Both the position numbers and the translations under genes were made by a program. DNA of 64,000 nt. It comes from Oribacterium sp. WCC10 (lineage in GTDB: Bacteria > Bacillota > Clostridia > Lachnospirales > Lachnospiraceae). This document shows, in pieces, positions 1 to 7,607 of this stretch. The notes under the pieces are model-generated. The model was given only the letters and a program-made list of their open reading frames with translations, had not been told where the DNA came from and did no database searches. The DNA is taken from contig NZ_FOPH01000003.1 of the NCBI RefSeq assembly GCF_900113415.1, positions 1-64,000 of the forward strand. The letters are read 5' to 3'. How positions within the stretch are numbered: position 1 is the first letter of the stretch; each line of letters starts with the position of its first letter.

Positions 1-110
1 TATCCCATCGCAAGAGTAAGACCCCTTGAAGACTACGAGGTAGATAGGGCTAAGCTGTAAGTGCTGTAAAGCATTCAGGTGATAGTTACTAATAGGTCGA
101 GGGTTTGACC
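1..110 (+). rRNA. rrl: 23S rRNA, 3' end (partial)
   Basis: The first ~110 bases match the conserved 3' terminus of bacterial 23S rRNA: GACTACGAGGT near the start, then GTGATAGTTACTAATAGGTC and GAGGGTTTGACC at the end. The gene is cut by the left edge of the window. The exact mature 3' end was placed by analogy with other Firmicutes and may be off by a few bases. Confidence 0.93.
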
Positions 111-276
111 AATGTGGTTTGGTTGCTGGATAACAGATGGATTACTGAGAATAAGTTATTTGCATTCGGTACGCAGTTTTCAAGGCACGATACTTCTTTT
201 GATCTTCGATTAAAAGAGTCGCACGGCTTTGGGCAGTTAAAGGGAGTCGGAAAGATTCCTACAAATTAAAACATAT
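111..276 (+). other. 23S-tRNA spacer carrying an R1-like segment, no 5S gene
   Basis: This rRNA operon spacer holds no recognisable 5S rRNA gene: there is no 5S consensus and only ~165 bases before tRNA-Asn. Positions ~195-260 (CTTCGATT, then GCACGGCTTTGGGC, then AAAGATTCCT) resemble the third module of the dispersed R1 repeats found elsewhere in the window (CTTCGATTTTTAATCG, CACGCGGCTTTGAGCG, GTAAGGATTCCT). The similarity was judged by eye; common origin is an inference. Confidence 0.55.
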
Positions 277-349
277 TCCTTCATAGCTCAGTCGGTAGAG
301 CACGCGGCTGTTAACCGCGGTGTCGTTGGTTCGAGTCCAACTGGAGGAG
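277..349 (+). tRNA. tRNA-Asn (GTT)
   Basis: A 73-base cloverleaf. The acceptor TCCTTCA pairs with TGGAGGA (one G-T pair), followed by discriminator G. The D arm is AGCTCAGTCGGTAGAGC, the anticodon arm is CGCGGCTGTTAACCGCG with anticodon GTT, and the T arm is TTGGTTCGAGTCCAA. CCA is not encoded. It is co-transcribed with the rRNA operon. Confidence 0.95.
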
Positions 350-353
350 TTGT

Positions 354-426
354 GCCGGTATAGCTCAGTTGGTAGAGCAACTGATTTGTAATCAGTAGGT
401 CTTCGGTTCGAGTCCGAATCCCGGCT
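354..426 (+). tRNA. tRNA-Thr (TGT)
   Basis: A 73-base cloverleaf four bases after tRNA-Asn. The acceptor GCCGGTA pairs with TCCCGGC (one T-C mismatch), the anticodon arm is ACTGATTTGTAATCAGT with anticodon TGT, and the T loop is TTCGAGT. CCA is not encoded. It is the last gene of the rRNA operon. Confidence 0.95.
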
Positions 427-430
427 TCGA

Positions 431-469
431 AAGCTTTGAGAGAAATCTCAAGGCTTTTTATTTTTTTTG
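431..469 (+). terminator. rRNA/tRNA operon terminator
   Basis: An inverted repeat AAGCTTTGAGA / TCTCAAGGCTT closes a GAAA tetraloop and runs into a tract of about twelve T residues. This is a classic intrinsic terminator for the rRNA-tRNA transcript. Confidence 0.9.
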
Positions 470-714
470 TATAGCTTCTTTATGAAAGTCTGGCGAGACA
501 AAGAAATTATAAAGTATGTTTGATAAATAGTAACTTTTACTGTGTCATTTATTTAGAAGGTACTTCATAAAAGTAGAGGTTTACCATTATGGATTTGAGA
601 GAATATAATAATGAGAGGGGAGTTTTTTATCATCATATCACAATATCATTATTTCATAATATAATGGGGGGTTAATTGTGATCATAATTTGGGTAGTCAG
701 AAGGGGAATTAATC

Positions 715-1269
715 ATGAAGAAAATTGACGTACAGAAACTTACACTTTCAGCATTGTTCATTGCTATAGGCCTGGTATTACCTTTTGTCACAATGCAGAT
801 ACAGACCATAGGGCAGTTACTTTCACCGATGCATCTACCTGTTATTCTATGTGGTTTGGTATGCGGTCCGATTTATGGAGCTATTGTGGGACTTATAGTA
901 CCATTACTTCGTTCATTTATTTTCGGTATGCCAAAACTTTTTCCGGGAGCTATTGCTATGGCATTTGAGCTGGCAACGTATGGATTTGTGACTGGGTACT
1001 TATATGAAAAATCAAAGTGGAAGTGTGTGCTGGCGGTTTATAAAGCTATGATTCCGGCTATGATTGCAGGCAGAATAGTGGGTGGTATCGTTCAGGCTTT
1101 GTTACTTGGTGGTCAGTATTCATTTTCTGTTTTTGTAACTTCGTACTTTGTAAAAACAGTTCCCGGTATAGTTCTGCAGCTCGTATTGATCCCAATAATC
1201 ATGCTGGCGCTTGGAAAGGCACATATGATTCCGTTCCATGAAAATGCAAAGGCACAGATTATAAAGTAA
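715..1269 (+). CDS. ECF transporter S component (substrate unknown)
   Basis: A 184-residue hydrophobic protein with about five or six membrane segments and the layout of energy-coupling-factor S components. The N-terminal motif KLTLSALFIAIGLVLPF is followed by a short loop and a glycine/proline-rich helix pair (CGLVCGPIYGAIVGLIVPL). In this family the S component binds a vitamin or related micronutrient and shares the EcfA/A'/T module, which is not encoded nearby, so this would be a group II system. The start is ATG with AGAAGGGG nine bases upstream. It appears monocistronic, and the ~245 bases upstream show no riboswitch I recognise, so the substrate cannot be named. Confidence 0.8.
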   Translation: MKKIDVQKLTLSALFIAIGLVLPFVTMQIQTIGQLLSPMHLPVILCGLVCGPIYGAIVGLIVPLLRSFIFGMPKLFPGAIAMAFELATYGFVTGYLYEKSKWKCVLAVYKAMIPAMIAGRIVGGIVQALLLGGQYSFSVFVTSYFVKTVPGIVLQLVLIPIIMLALGKAHMIPFHENAKAQIIK

Positions 1270-1312
1270 ACCTTAAAAGCATAAAATAAAAATTAATTCT
1301 ATATTTGATCAA

Positions 1313-1344
1313 TTGACGAAAAATATTTCGGATGTTAGTATAAT
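1313..1344 (+). promoter_or_regulatory. Sigma-A promoter of an orphan RNA
   Basis: TTGACG at 1313-1318 and TAGTAT at 1336-1341 are 17 bases apart; an overlapping TATAAT lies at 1339-1344. No CDS starts within 500 bases downstream, but a strongly structured segment does, which suggests that the product is a small RNA or leader. Confidence 0.6.
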
Positions 1345-1345
1345 T

Positions 1346-1535
1346 GTACAAGAAGATTTGAGATACACGAGCAAATTTAATATTTACAATCCGGAACTGA
1401 GATCCGGTGGTTATGTATTAATCCATAGTATCGTATCTTCTTTGTACATAAAATATAGAATGTGAGGTTATTTATGAGAAGACCACACGAAAGGTAAACC
1501 CCTAGTATCAAAATGGCTTAGATACTAGGGGTTTT
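1346..1535 (+). ncRNA. Candidate structured small RNA with tiny leader ORF
   Basis: A closing stem of 12 pairs with one bulged base is formed by GTACAAGAAGAT (1346-1357) and ATCTTCTTTGTAC (1435-1447). Inside is a small CCGGA/TCCGG hairpin. Downstream, a GTGAGG site precedes a seven-codon ORF, ATG to TAA at 1474-1497 (peptide MRRPHER). It is followed at once by the terminator hairpin CCCCTAGTATC / GATACTAGGGG and TTTT. No known Rfam family comes to mind: it is too short for 6S, and the signal recognition particle RNA motif is absent. Either a free-standing sRNA or an attenuator that has lost or never had an adjacent target is possible. Confidence 0.5.
1499..1535 (+). terminator. Intrinsic terminator 1 of the orphan RNA locus
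   Basis: A perfect 11-bp stem CCCCTAGTATC / GATACTAGGGG (1499-1509, 1521-1531) is followed by TTTT. It begins two bases after the stop codon of the seven-codon ORF. Confidence 0.8.
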
Positions 1536-1633
1536 ACTTGTGTCTCAAGTATTACCTCATGCTTTTTTATCTCCATGGGGGCGTGGTGGGGGCAATAGCT
1601 TTCGTGGTGGCAATGGGGGCACCTTGTCTGATT

Positions 1634-1675
1634 AAGGCTTCAGTATCTTATAAGGATGATACTGAAGCCTTTTGC
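1634..1675 (+). terminator. Second intrinsic terminator in the same gap
   Basis: A perfect 14-bp stem AAGGCTTCAGTATC / GATACTGAAGCCTT (1634-1647, 1658-1671) is followed by TTTGC. Between the two terminators (1565-1620) lies a G-rich stretch with three runs of five G. No gene separates the two terminators. Confidence 0.75.
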
Positions 1676-1889
1676 TTTATATATTTTATATTACTTCACG
1701 ATATATAAGGTGACACAATTATATTTAAAAAAAACTTTTCAGATTAGAGCTTTCTAAAATGACTCCGGGATTGTGGTGCGGATTTTCATAGAGATTTATT
1801 GGTATATATAATCTGACCGGTGAAAAGCTGTAATCAGAGTTTGCTTAGACATCTAAATCATAGTATTACAGAAGGATTACTAATATATT

Positions 1890-2681
1890 ATGAGGTTTTT
1901 GACTTTTCAACCGTATGATTGGCGTGAGAAATACATGGAACGCGGAATAAATGAATATCTGGGATTCGATGCAGTATATTGTGTAAATGCAGATTTTATT
2001 GACACGGCATTTATAAATACATGTCTTATAACTCCAACAATTCCAGAAAATGCAATATATTTTGAAACTGATGAGTTTTACCTGATTGACAAGGTGGAGC
2101 AGGAAAAATCTACTATCACAAAATCGGACAAGTGTGTGGGCGTGGCCTCGTCGGATAGTTTTAAAGAGATTGCTGACGAATTTGACATGAGTCTTGCAGA
2201 ATATATTGATAATTATTATCCATATAAATTTGAGTATCTTGTTGATAAAAAAAAGATAAAAGAGATATTAGTTATAGATGTATGTAAAAGAGTTCTCGAG
2301 AGTCTGGATGATTCGGGAATTAATGAAATAGAAAATGTTAATGCAAGAATAGTGAATTATCAACAAAGATTTTGGGATTTTAAGAATATAAAGCCGGAAA
2401 ATTTCAAAAATATGTCGGATTCACTGTTGCTAAGAAGTGTTACAGCGTACAAGTATCTTGAGTTTTATCGAAATGGAAATGACTTGTTTTTTAAAGACTA
2501 CATGGCTAATTTTAAAATAAGAAAGAGAGATATGGGGATTTCTGACAGGTTTATCAAAAAAAACATTGAGAAATATAATGAGCATTTAAAGAATTATATT
2601 ACGTCGCCAAGTGAAAAGAGCCTGGAATTGTTTTGTAGATTTGTACATAATATAATTTACAAAAATGATATTATGATGTAA
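1890..2681 (+). CDS. Hypothetical protein
   Basis: A 263-residue soluble protein with no signal peptide or membrane segment. It is rich in Asn, Tyr, Asp and Lys, and its DNA is more AT-rich than the flanking metabolic genes. I recognise no domain or catalytic motif; the C-terminal half (from about residue 120) looks helical and charged. The start is ATG with a possible AGAAGGA site about 12 bases upstream. The stop codon TAA is followed directly by a full R1 repeat beginning at 2682, which may serve as its transcript end. The AT-rich composition and isolation hint at recent acquisition, but this is not proven. Confidence 0.6.
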   Translation: MRFLTFQPYDWREKYMERGINEYLGFDAVYCVNADFIDTAFINTCLITPTIPENAIYFETDEFYLIDKVEQEKSTITKSDKCVGVASSDSFKEIADEFDMSLAEYIDNYYPYKFEYLVDKKKIKEILVIDVCKRVLESLDDSGINEIENVNARIVNYQQRFWDFKNIKPENFKNMSDSLLLRSVTAYKYLEFYRNGNDLFFKDYMANFKIRKRDMGISDRFIKKNIEKYNEHLKNYITSPSEKSLELFCRFVHNIIYKNDIMM

Positions 2682-2976
2682 GGGTCAAAAGTACCAAATC
2701 ACGTGCTTGCACGTTGATTTGAGACTTTATGACCCGCCCGAACACGAATAACGTAGTCGTTTTGCACAGCAAAAGGACGTGAGTTATGAGTGTTCAGCAG
2801 CACAACTGCCTTCGATTTTTAATCGAAGGAGCCACGCGGCTTTGAGCGCTTCAAAGGAATCTGTAAGGATTCCTGCTCATATCTTTCGGGTATCGTTCTC
2901 GGAGATAATCCCTTTGCACACGAATGTGTGCGTTGGCGCTAATCAGTGAGTGGCAATACTTTTGACACTCACGTCT
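2682..2976 (+). repeat. R1 composite hairpin repeat, full copy a
   Basis: Four successive palindromic modules. Module 1, GGGTCA to TGACCC (2682-2735), has an inner CAAATCACGTGC stem. Module 2 runs from GAACAC to GTGTTC around TTTTGCACAGCAAAA. Module 3 has CTTCGATTTTTAATCGAAG, then CACGCGGCTTTGAGCG, then AGGAATCTGTAAGGATTCCT. Module 4 has GCACACGAATGTGTGC, then GTGAGTG to CACTCAC. This copy carries about 36 extra bases between modules 3 and 4. It starts on the base after the upstream stop codon. Confidence 0.85.
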
Positions 2977-3002
2977 TATTAAGAAATAGCTGTAGTGGAC
3001 TT

Positions 3003-3133
3003 TCTCTAAGTAAACACCGATTATATCCGTGTTTACTTAGAGCCTCAGACGTCTGGATCAGGATTTTCAAAGGAAGTTGATTCTTCGCATCGAAAATCCT
3101 GACAGGGAAACGGTTTAATTAATGTTTCCCTGA
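3003..3133 (+). repeat. Cluster of three hairpins ending in an R2 palindrome
   Basis: Three back-to-back inverted repeats: CTCTAAGTAAACAC / GTGTTTACTTAGAG (14 bp, perfect), GGATTTTC / GAAAATCC, and CAGGGAAAC / GTTTCCCTG (3104-3133). The last resembles the dispersed R2 palindrome. A GGATTTTC-type hairpin followed by an R2 copy recurs at ~53020-53117. The cluster lies just upstream of the aldo/keto reductase gene. Confidence 0.7.
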
Positions 3134-3206
3134 ATCTTTTATGTCAGATGGATTCGGCTGTAACGCTAATGATATAGTGGTTGGAAGGAAGGTCAGGAAG
3201 ATAATT

Positions 3207-4334
3207 ATGGATAGAGTGTTTCCGGAGATGAAAAAGCAACTGGGTTTTGGTATGATGCGTCTTCCTATGAAGGGAGACGTTGTTGATATAGAACAAGTTA
3301 AAAGGATGGTTGATTTGTTTCTCGAAAACGGGTTCAATTACTTTGACACTGCTCATGGATACATTAATGGCCTTTCAGAGTTGGCAGTGCGGGAGTGTCT
3401 GGTCAAAAGGCATAACAGAGATGAGTTTCTGCTGACAGATAAGCTTACGGGGCAATATTTTAAATCCAAGGCTGATATACGCCCGTTTTTTCAGAGTCAG
3501 CTTAAGGCATGCGGTGTTGAATATTTTGATTTTTATCTGATGCATTCTCAAAATGCGACGAACTTTAAACATTTTAAGGCATGCCATGCTTATGAAACTG
3601 CATTTGAACTGAAGAAAGAAGGTAAAGTGCGTCATGTAGGCATTTCCTTCCATGACAGAGCTCAGGTGCTTGATCAGATTCTGACAGAGTATCCTGATAT
3701 AGAAGTGGTTCAGATTCAGTTCAATTATCTTGACTATGATGATGAATCCGTGGAATCTAAAAAGGTTTATGATGTGGTCCGTAAGCATGGGAAGCCGCTG
3801 CTTGTTATGGAACCTGTTAAGGGCGGCAGTCTTGTGAATCTGCCTGAGAAGGCTGATAACGTTTTGCGCGAGCTTGATGGTGGCTCCAATGCTAGCTATG
3901 CCATCAGATTTGCAGCGAGCTTTGAGGGTATGGAGATGGTGTTGTCCGGTATGAGCAACATGGAGCAGATTGAGGATAACATCAGTTACATGAAGGATTT
4001 CAAGCCTTTATCGGATGTGGAGTTTGAGTCACTGTGGAAGGTGAGGGATATTTTCAAAAGTTTGAATTCCATTCCGTGTACAGGATGCAGATATTGTGTT
4101 GAGGAGAATCATTGTCCGAAGCATATTCTAATTCCTGATATGTTTACATGCATGAACAAAAAAATGATTTTCCACAGCTGGAATCAGGATTATTATTATG
4201 AAGATGTTTTGACTGTAGGAAACGGTAAAGCAAGTGATTGTATAAACTGCGGTGGTTGCGAGAGAGTTTGTCCACAGCATTTACCTATAAGAAAGCTGCT
4301 GAAGGATGTAGCTGAAGAATTCGAAAAAGATTAG
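3207..4334 (+). CDS. Aldo/keto reductase with C-terminal ferredoxin-type domain
   Basis: A 375-residue cytoplasmic oxidoreductase. The N-terminal ~290 residues form the NADPH-dependent AKR barrel: GFGMMRLPM at the start, YFDTAHGY carrying the active Asp/Tyr region, and FDFYLMHSQN. The C-terminal part has two cysteine clusters, CTGCRYCVEENHCPK and CINCGGCERVCP, able to bind [4Fe-4S] clusters. This matches the AKR-ferredoxin proteins common in Clostridia; the substrate is unknown. The start ATG 3207 was chosen because GGAAG lies six bases upstream; the frame stays open back to 3141, inside the hairpin cluster. It stands alone between repeat-filled gaps. Confidence 0.88.
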   Translation: MDRVFPEMKKQLGFGMMRLPMKGDVVDIEQVKRMVDLFLENGFNYFDTAHGYINGLSELAVRECLVKRHNRDEFLLTDKLTGQYFKSKADIRPFFQSQLKACGVEYFDFYLMHSQNATNFKHFKACHAYETAFELKKEGKVRHVGISFHDRAQVLDQILTEYPDIEVVQIQFNYLDYDDESVESKKVYDVVRKHGKPLLVMEPVKGGSLVNLPEKADNVLRELDGGSNASYAIRFAASFEGMEMVLSGMSNMEQIEDNISYMKDFKPLSDVEFESLWKVRDIFKSLNSIPCTGCRYCVEENHCPKHILIPDMFTCMNKKMIFHSWNQDYYYEDVLTVGNGKASDCINCGGCERVCPQHLPIRKLLKDVAEEFEKD

Positions 4335-4373
4335 CCGGAATGTATAATGACATATGTGTCATAAGTCTATCAC

Positions 4374-4700
4374 ACTAGTACAGCATAAATTAAGTATCTG
4401 ATACATCATATTTGTAATGATGGCTGTGCATTTAAGTGTTTGAACAATGAATTACGTGTCAGGTACTTATTATCTGATGTACTAGTACAGCATAAATTAA
4501 GTTTCTGATACATCCTTGCTGTAATGTCAGGCTAGTATTTCTGCTATAAAGTAGTGCTTAATGTGTCAGATACTTATTATTCGATATACTAGTACAGCGT
4601 TTATTATATTCCTGGAACATAAAAAACCATAGAAGACGCTTTGATACTTCATTTGAGCAGTGTGCTATGTGCCGGTTACTTATTATTCGATATACTATTG
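4374..4700 (+). repeat. Three tandem copies of a ~107-bp hairpin unit
   Basis: Units begin at 4374, 4481 and 4588 with ACTAGTACAGC; a stub ACTA starts at 4694. Spacing is 107, 107 and 106 bases. Within a unit the left arm AAGTATCTGATACAT faces the right arm TGTGTCAGGTACTTATT, so each unit can fold as a long hairpin, while the loop sequence between the arms differs from unit to unit. A partial right arm (GTGTCATAAG) precedes the first unit. The array fills most of the 4335-4720 gap, with no gene in it. Confidence 0.8.
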
Positions 4701-4720
4701 TTCACACAAGTGTGGGTTAT

Positions 4721-4941
4721 GGACTTAATGACCCGCCTGAACACGAATAACGTAGTCGTTTTGCACAGCAAAAGAATTCAAGTTTGAGTGTTCAGCAGCA
4801 CAACTGCCTTCGATTTTTAATCGAAGGAGCCACGCGGCTTTGAGCGCTTCAAAGGAATCTGTAAGGATTCCTGCTCTATGCACACGGATGTGTGCGTTGG
4901 TGCTAATCAGTGAGTGGCAAATACTTTTGACGCTAACGTCA
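4721..4941 (+). repeat. R1 repeat, copy b (module 1 truncated)
   Basis: This copy retains the right arm of module 1 (ACTTAATGACCC), then full modules 2, 3 and 4 in the same order as copies a and e. The terminal stem is mutated (GACGCTAACGTC instead of GACACTCACGTC). With copy a it brackets the aldo/keto reductase gene as direct repeats. It ends ~30 bases before the ribosome binding site of the GNAT gene. Confidence 0.85.
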
Positions 4942-4986
4942 TAATATGAAGATGCCATACCGTAATTTGGACAGGAGATTTTGACT

Positions 4987-5580
4987 ATGAAAAACGACAT
5001 AATTGTGAGAAAGGCCTCAATTGAAGATGCGGCTGAGCTTCTTGATATTTATGCGCCATATGTGGAGAAAACGGCGATAACTTTTGAATATACTGTTCCG
5101 GAACTGTCGGAGTTTGAGAGAAGGATAGGGAAGGTACTTGAAAGATATCCATACATCGTTGCTGAACAGGATGGTAAACCGGTGGGATATGCATATGTAA
5201 GTCCTTTTCATGAGCGTGCAGCGTATGACTGGTGTGTGGAGACGTCTATTTATATAGAAGAAAGTCAGAAAAGGTCAGGTATCGGAAAGAGATTGTACTA
5301 TGCCCTTGAGGATATTCTGAAAAAACAGGGAATACTGAATCTTAATGCATGTATAGCTTATCCAGATATGGAGGATGAGCATCTCACCAGGAATAGTGTA
5401 ATGTTTCATGAACATCTGGGATACAGTATGGTTGGTGAATTTCATAAATGCGGATATAAGTTTAAACGATGGTATAATATGGTATGGATGGAGAAACCTA
5501 TCGGAGAGCATTTGGAAGAGCAGCCACCGGTTCGTCGTTTTGATGAAGTGCTGGATGAGATAGATTTTGAAAAATACTGA
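4987..5580 (+). CDS. GNAT acetyltransferase, phosphinothricin acetyltransferase-like
   Basis: A 197-residue cytoplasmic N-acetyltransferase. The IRKA-type start strand (IIVRKASIEDAAELLDIY), the ITFEYTVPE segment and WCVETSIYIEE are typical of the Pat/Bar subgroup. The acetyl-CoA pyrophosphate loop is seen as KRSGIGKRLYYAL (Q/RxxGxG type), followed by LNACIAYPD and the GYSMVGEFHKCGYKF ending motif. The natural substrate is probably a small amine or amino acid, possibly methionine derivatives; this is family inference. ATG 4987 was chosen because AGGAG sits nine bases upstream; a TTG at 4981 is too close. A stem GGAAATGC / GCATTTCC begins right after the stop. Confidence 0.85.
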   Translation: MKNDIIVRKASIEDAAELLDIYAPYVEKTAITFEYTVPELSEFERRIGKVLERYPYIVAEQDGKPVGYAYVSPFHERAAYDWCVETSIYIEESQKRSGIGKRLYYALEDILKKQGILNLNACIAYPDMEDEHLTRNSVMFHEHLGYSMVGEFHKCGYKFKRWYNMVWMEKPIGEHLEEQPPVRRFDEVLDEIDFEKY

Positions 5581-5672
5581 GGAAATGCAAAAATAAGTAA
5601 ATACTGATTAACTCAGTGGCTGCACAAAAGCAGCGACAGACTTCATGATACGACTAAGGTAACAGCATTTCC
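5581..5672 (+). repeat. Long-range inverted repeat after the acetyltransferase gene
   Basis: GGAAATGC (5581-5588), starting immediately after TGA, can pair with GCATTTCC (5665-5672). Between them are ACTGATTAACTCAGT and CTGCACAAAAGCAG. The outer arm and the CTGATT core resemble the R2 palindrome with an insertion. It could end the acetyltransferase transcript or act as part of the leader of the next operon. Confidence 0.45.
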
Positions 5673-5713
5673 CTAAAGAAATCTTTAGATTACTTTAGGC
5701 GTCAATAAAGGTT

Positions 5714-5762
5714 AAGCCTCTATGATGTGAACATCGAAAATGTTCAGTCATGGAGGCTTTTG
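5714..5762 (+). promoter_or_regulatory. Hairpin that sequesters the RBS of the efflux operon
   Basis: AAGCCTC (5714-5720) pairs with GAGGCTT (5753-5759), extended inwards by ATGA/TCAT and AACAT/ATGTT around a CGAAA loop. The GGAGG ribosome binding site of the next gene (5752-5756) is inside the right arm, and four T residues follow. The structure could block translation, or act as a weak terminator, until opened. An upstream R2-like segment and the ATCTTTAGAT stretch could form an alternative fold. No known riboswitch class was recognised. Confidence 0.55.
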
Positions 5763-7475
5763 ATGTTAAATAAAATGAAATCCAAACCGGATGATATTAA
5801 TCTCAGGGATTCAATATCCGGTAGTAAAAACAATATAGGCAATAATCTGAAAAAAACAGGTGTTAAGGCATCAAAGGGATTTAAAGTAACGGGAAAAGTA
5901 AAAGTCATTGCGGCATTATGTTTTATGGCAGTAGTATCCGGTGGACTTTTTGTAAGGCATAGCATCAGTGCGAGAGCGGCGGAACAGGTAAATATCATGG
6001 ATGACACCATACCGGTTCAGCGAATTGATCTAAGCAAAAGCATTACTCTGAACGGAACTATCATGAGTGCGGAGAGTAAGAGCATTTCATCTACTGTAAG
6101 TGATGCTGAAGTTAAGTCTGTGATGGTCAAAGTCGGAGACAGGGTGAAAAAGGGAGATACCATTGCGATACTCAGCACTGACAACCTCGAAAAGCAGTTG
6201 GAGCTTGCAAAGGCGCAGCTCAATAATACTGTAGAAAAGAACAGAAATGATATAGATGAAGCAGGAAGAAATCTAGAAAATGCAAAAATGACAATGTCAA
6301 ATCAGGTGGCGCAGGCAACCCTGGACATTAATACAACTACTGAAAAACTTCATCAGAGTGAGACTGATGTTCTCAACGCACAGCAGGATATTCAGAAGTA
6401 CCTTCTGGAAGAAAATCAGCTTCAGACTGAGATCGACAGCTGTCAGGATATATATGATTCTGAACAGGCGGTTCTCAGAAACAAGCAGCGTAAGCTTACA
6501 AGGCTTCAAAGCGGTGAGGATGACGGTGATGATGATCACGGGGACAGCAGTACAACAAAGCTTCAGCTTGATATAGATCAGATCACCAATTCACAGAGTG
6601 ACAGACAATCTCATATAAGTGAGCTCAAGACAAAGTTGTCCGAGGCACAGTCCAAAAGGAAGGAAGCTGAGACTAAGCTGCAGAGTGCAAAGGATAACAT
6701 TGACAGCTACAATCAGACTCTTCAGAAATCACAGATGACACTGGCTGAAACCAATACAAGTAATCAGAAATCCATTCAGGACAGCGAGTCCGGAATCGCC
6801 ATGGCTAAGATGAATGCCGAATACAGTGAAAAGAATGCTCAGAACGATGTGGAGAAGGTGCAGAAGCAGATCAATGAGGCAGTGATAACGGCGCCTATAG
6901 ATGGTGTTGTGACCAATCTGAATGTTTCTGTCGGAGACATTTATAAGGGCGATGTTATCGCGGTTATACAGGATACATCAGGGTTTAAGGCGAGTGCTGA
7001 GGCCGATCAATATGATATCAGTGATATTGCGGCTGATATGAAGGCAACTGTCACCACAAAGACTACGGGAGACACTGAGATGAACGGAGAGGTAACATTT
7101 GTTTCACCGATTCCGGGTGTGACAAGTACAGGTAAGGATTCGAGTACTACCAATGCAAAGTCATCGAGCAGTAACTATCCTATAGAAGTCACTCTTCAGG
7201 ATCCAAGTGACAGGCTTCGTATCGGAATGTCTGCCAAGATAAAGATTCTGGAAAAAGAGGTGAAGGATGTACTGGCTGTTCCAGGCACCTACATTGATAC
7301 CGATGAGGAGGGAAACAGCATAGTCTACGTGATGGAAGATGACGGAAGCAGAAAGGCTGTGAAGGTAGAGACGGGACTAAAGACTGATTACTATATAGAG
7401 GTTAAATCCGATGAACTAAAGGAGGGGGATAATGTTGTTTCCTCTTCAACAGAGACTGAGATCAGTGTTCAATAA
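5763..7475 (+). CDS. MacA/HlyD-type membrane fusion protein of an ABC efflux system
   Basis: A 570-residue adaptor. It has a basic cytoplasmic N-terminus, one membrane segment at about residues 47-64 and then an extracytoplasmic region. The biotinyl-lipoyl-like half-motifs VKVGDRVKKGDTIAIL and ITAPIDGVVTNLNV flank a long coiled coil (about residues 145-370, rich in Gln, Lys, Asp and Glu). A beta-barrel/C-terminal domain follows (LRIGMSAKIKIL, DVLAVPGTYI). The family joins MacB-type permeases to export peptides or antibiotics; in a Gram-positive it may regulate the permease. ATG 5763 is preferred over GTG 5727 because GGAGG lies six bases upstream. It is first gene of an operon through 12672. 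Confidence 0.85.
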   Translation: MLNKMKSKPDDINLRDSISGSKNNIGNNLKKTGVKASKGFKVTGKVKVIAALCFMAVVSGGLFVRHSISARAAEQVNIMDDTIPVQRIDLSKSITLNGTIMSAESKSISSTVSDAEVKSVMVKVGDRVKKGDTIAILSTDNLEKQLELAKAQLNNTVEKNRNDIDEAGRNLENAKMTMSNQVAQATLDINTTTEKLHQSETDVLNAQQDIQKYLLEENQLQTEIDSCQDIYDSEQAVLRNKQRKLTRLQSGEDDGDDDHGDSSTTKLQLDIDQITNSQSDRQSHISELKTKLSEAQSKRKEAETKLQSAKDNIDSYNQTLQKSQMTLAETNTSNQKSIQDSESGIAMAKMNAEYSEKNAQNDVEKVQKQINEAVITAPIDGVVTNLNVSVGDIYKGDVIAVIQDTSGFKASAEADQYDISDIAADMKATVTTKTTGDTEMNGEVTFVSPIPGVTSTGKDSSTTNAKSSSSNYPIEVTLQDPSDRLRIGMSAKIKILEKEVKDVLAVPGTYIDTDEEGNSIVYVMEDDGSRKAVKVETGLKTDYYIEVKSDELKEGDNVVSSSTETEISVQ

Positions 7476-7607
7476 TATGATACTCACATCGTAATATCAG
7501 CGGTTACCATTTGTTTAAAATACAACAAGTTATGTACCCGCAGCGAAAATTGGTTTTACTTTAGTTCTTGATACCAGATATCTGATATGACAACAGGAGG
7601 AAGAAAA

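Noticed and set aside
111-276. 5S rRNA gene between 23S and tRNA-Asn
   Set aside because: No 5S consensus or 115-base helix I/III structure is present in the 165-base spacer.
1565-1620. G-quadruplex in the G-rich segment between the two orphan terminators
   Set aside because: There are three runs of five G but irregular spacing with long loops, and no independent evidence; mentioned only as sequence description.
4374-4700. CRISPR array
   Set aside because: The period is 107 bp, with paired arms and no short direct repeat plus unique spacer pattern, and no cas gene is in the window.
4725-5000. Minus-strand ORFs inside R1 copies (e.g. 4725-5000, 41422-41661, and part of 57105-57302) encoding a similar ~70-residue peptide
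   Set aside because: The peptides are alike only because the repeats are alike. The frame is open in copies b and e but not in full copy a, which has an insertion; there is no RBS, and module palindromes explain the sequence conservation.
6297-6576. Open frames on both strands inside the MacA-like gene and other long genes
   Set aside because: They are shadows of the coding frame with no start signals; the real genes carry conserved motifs.
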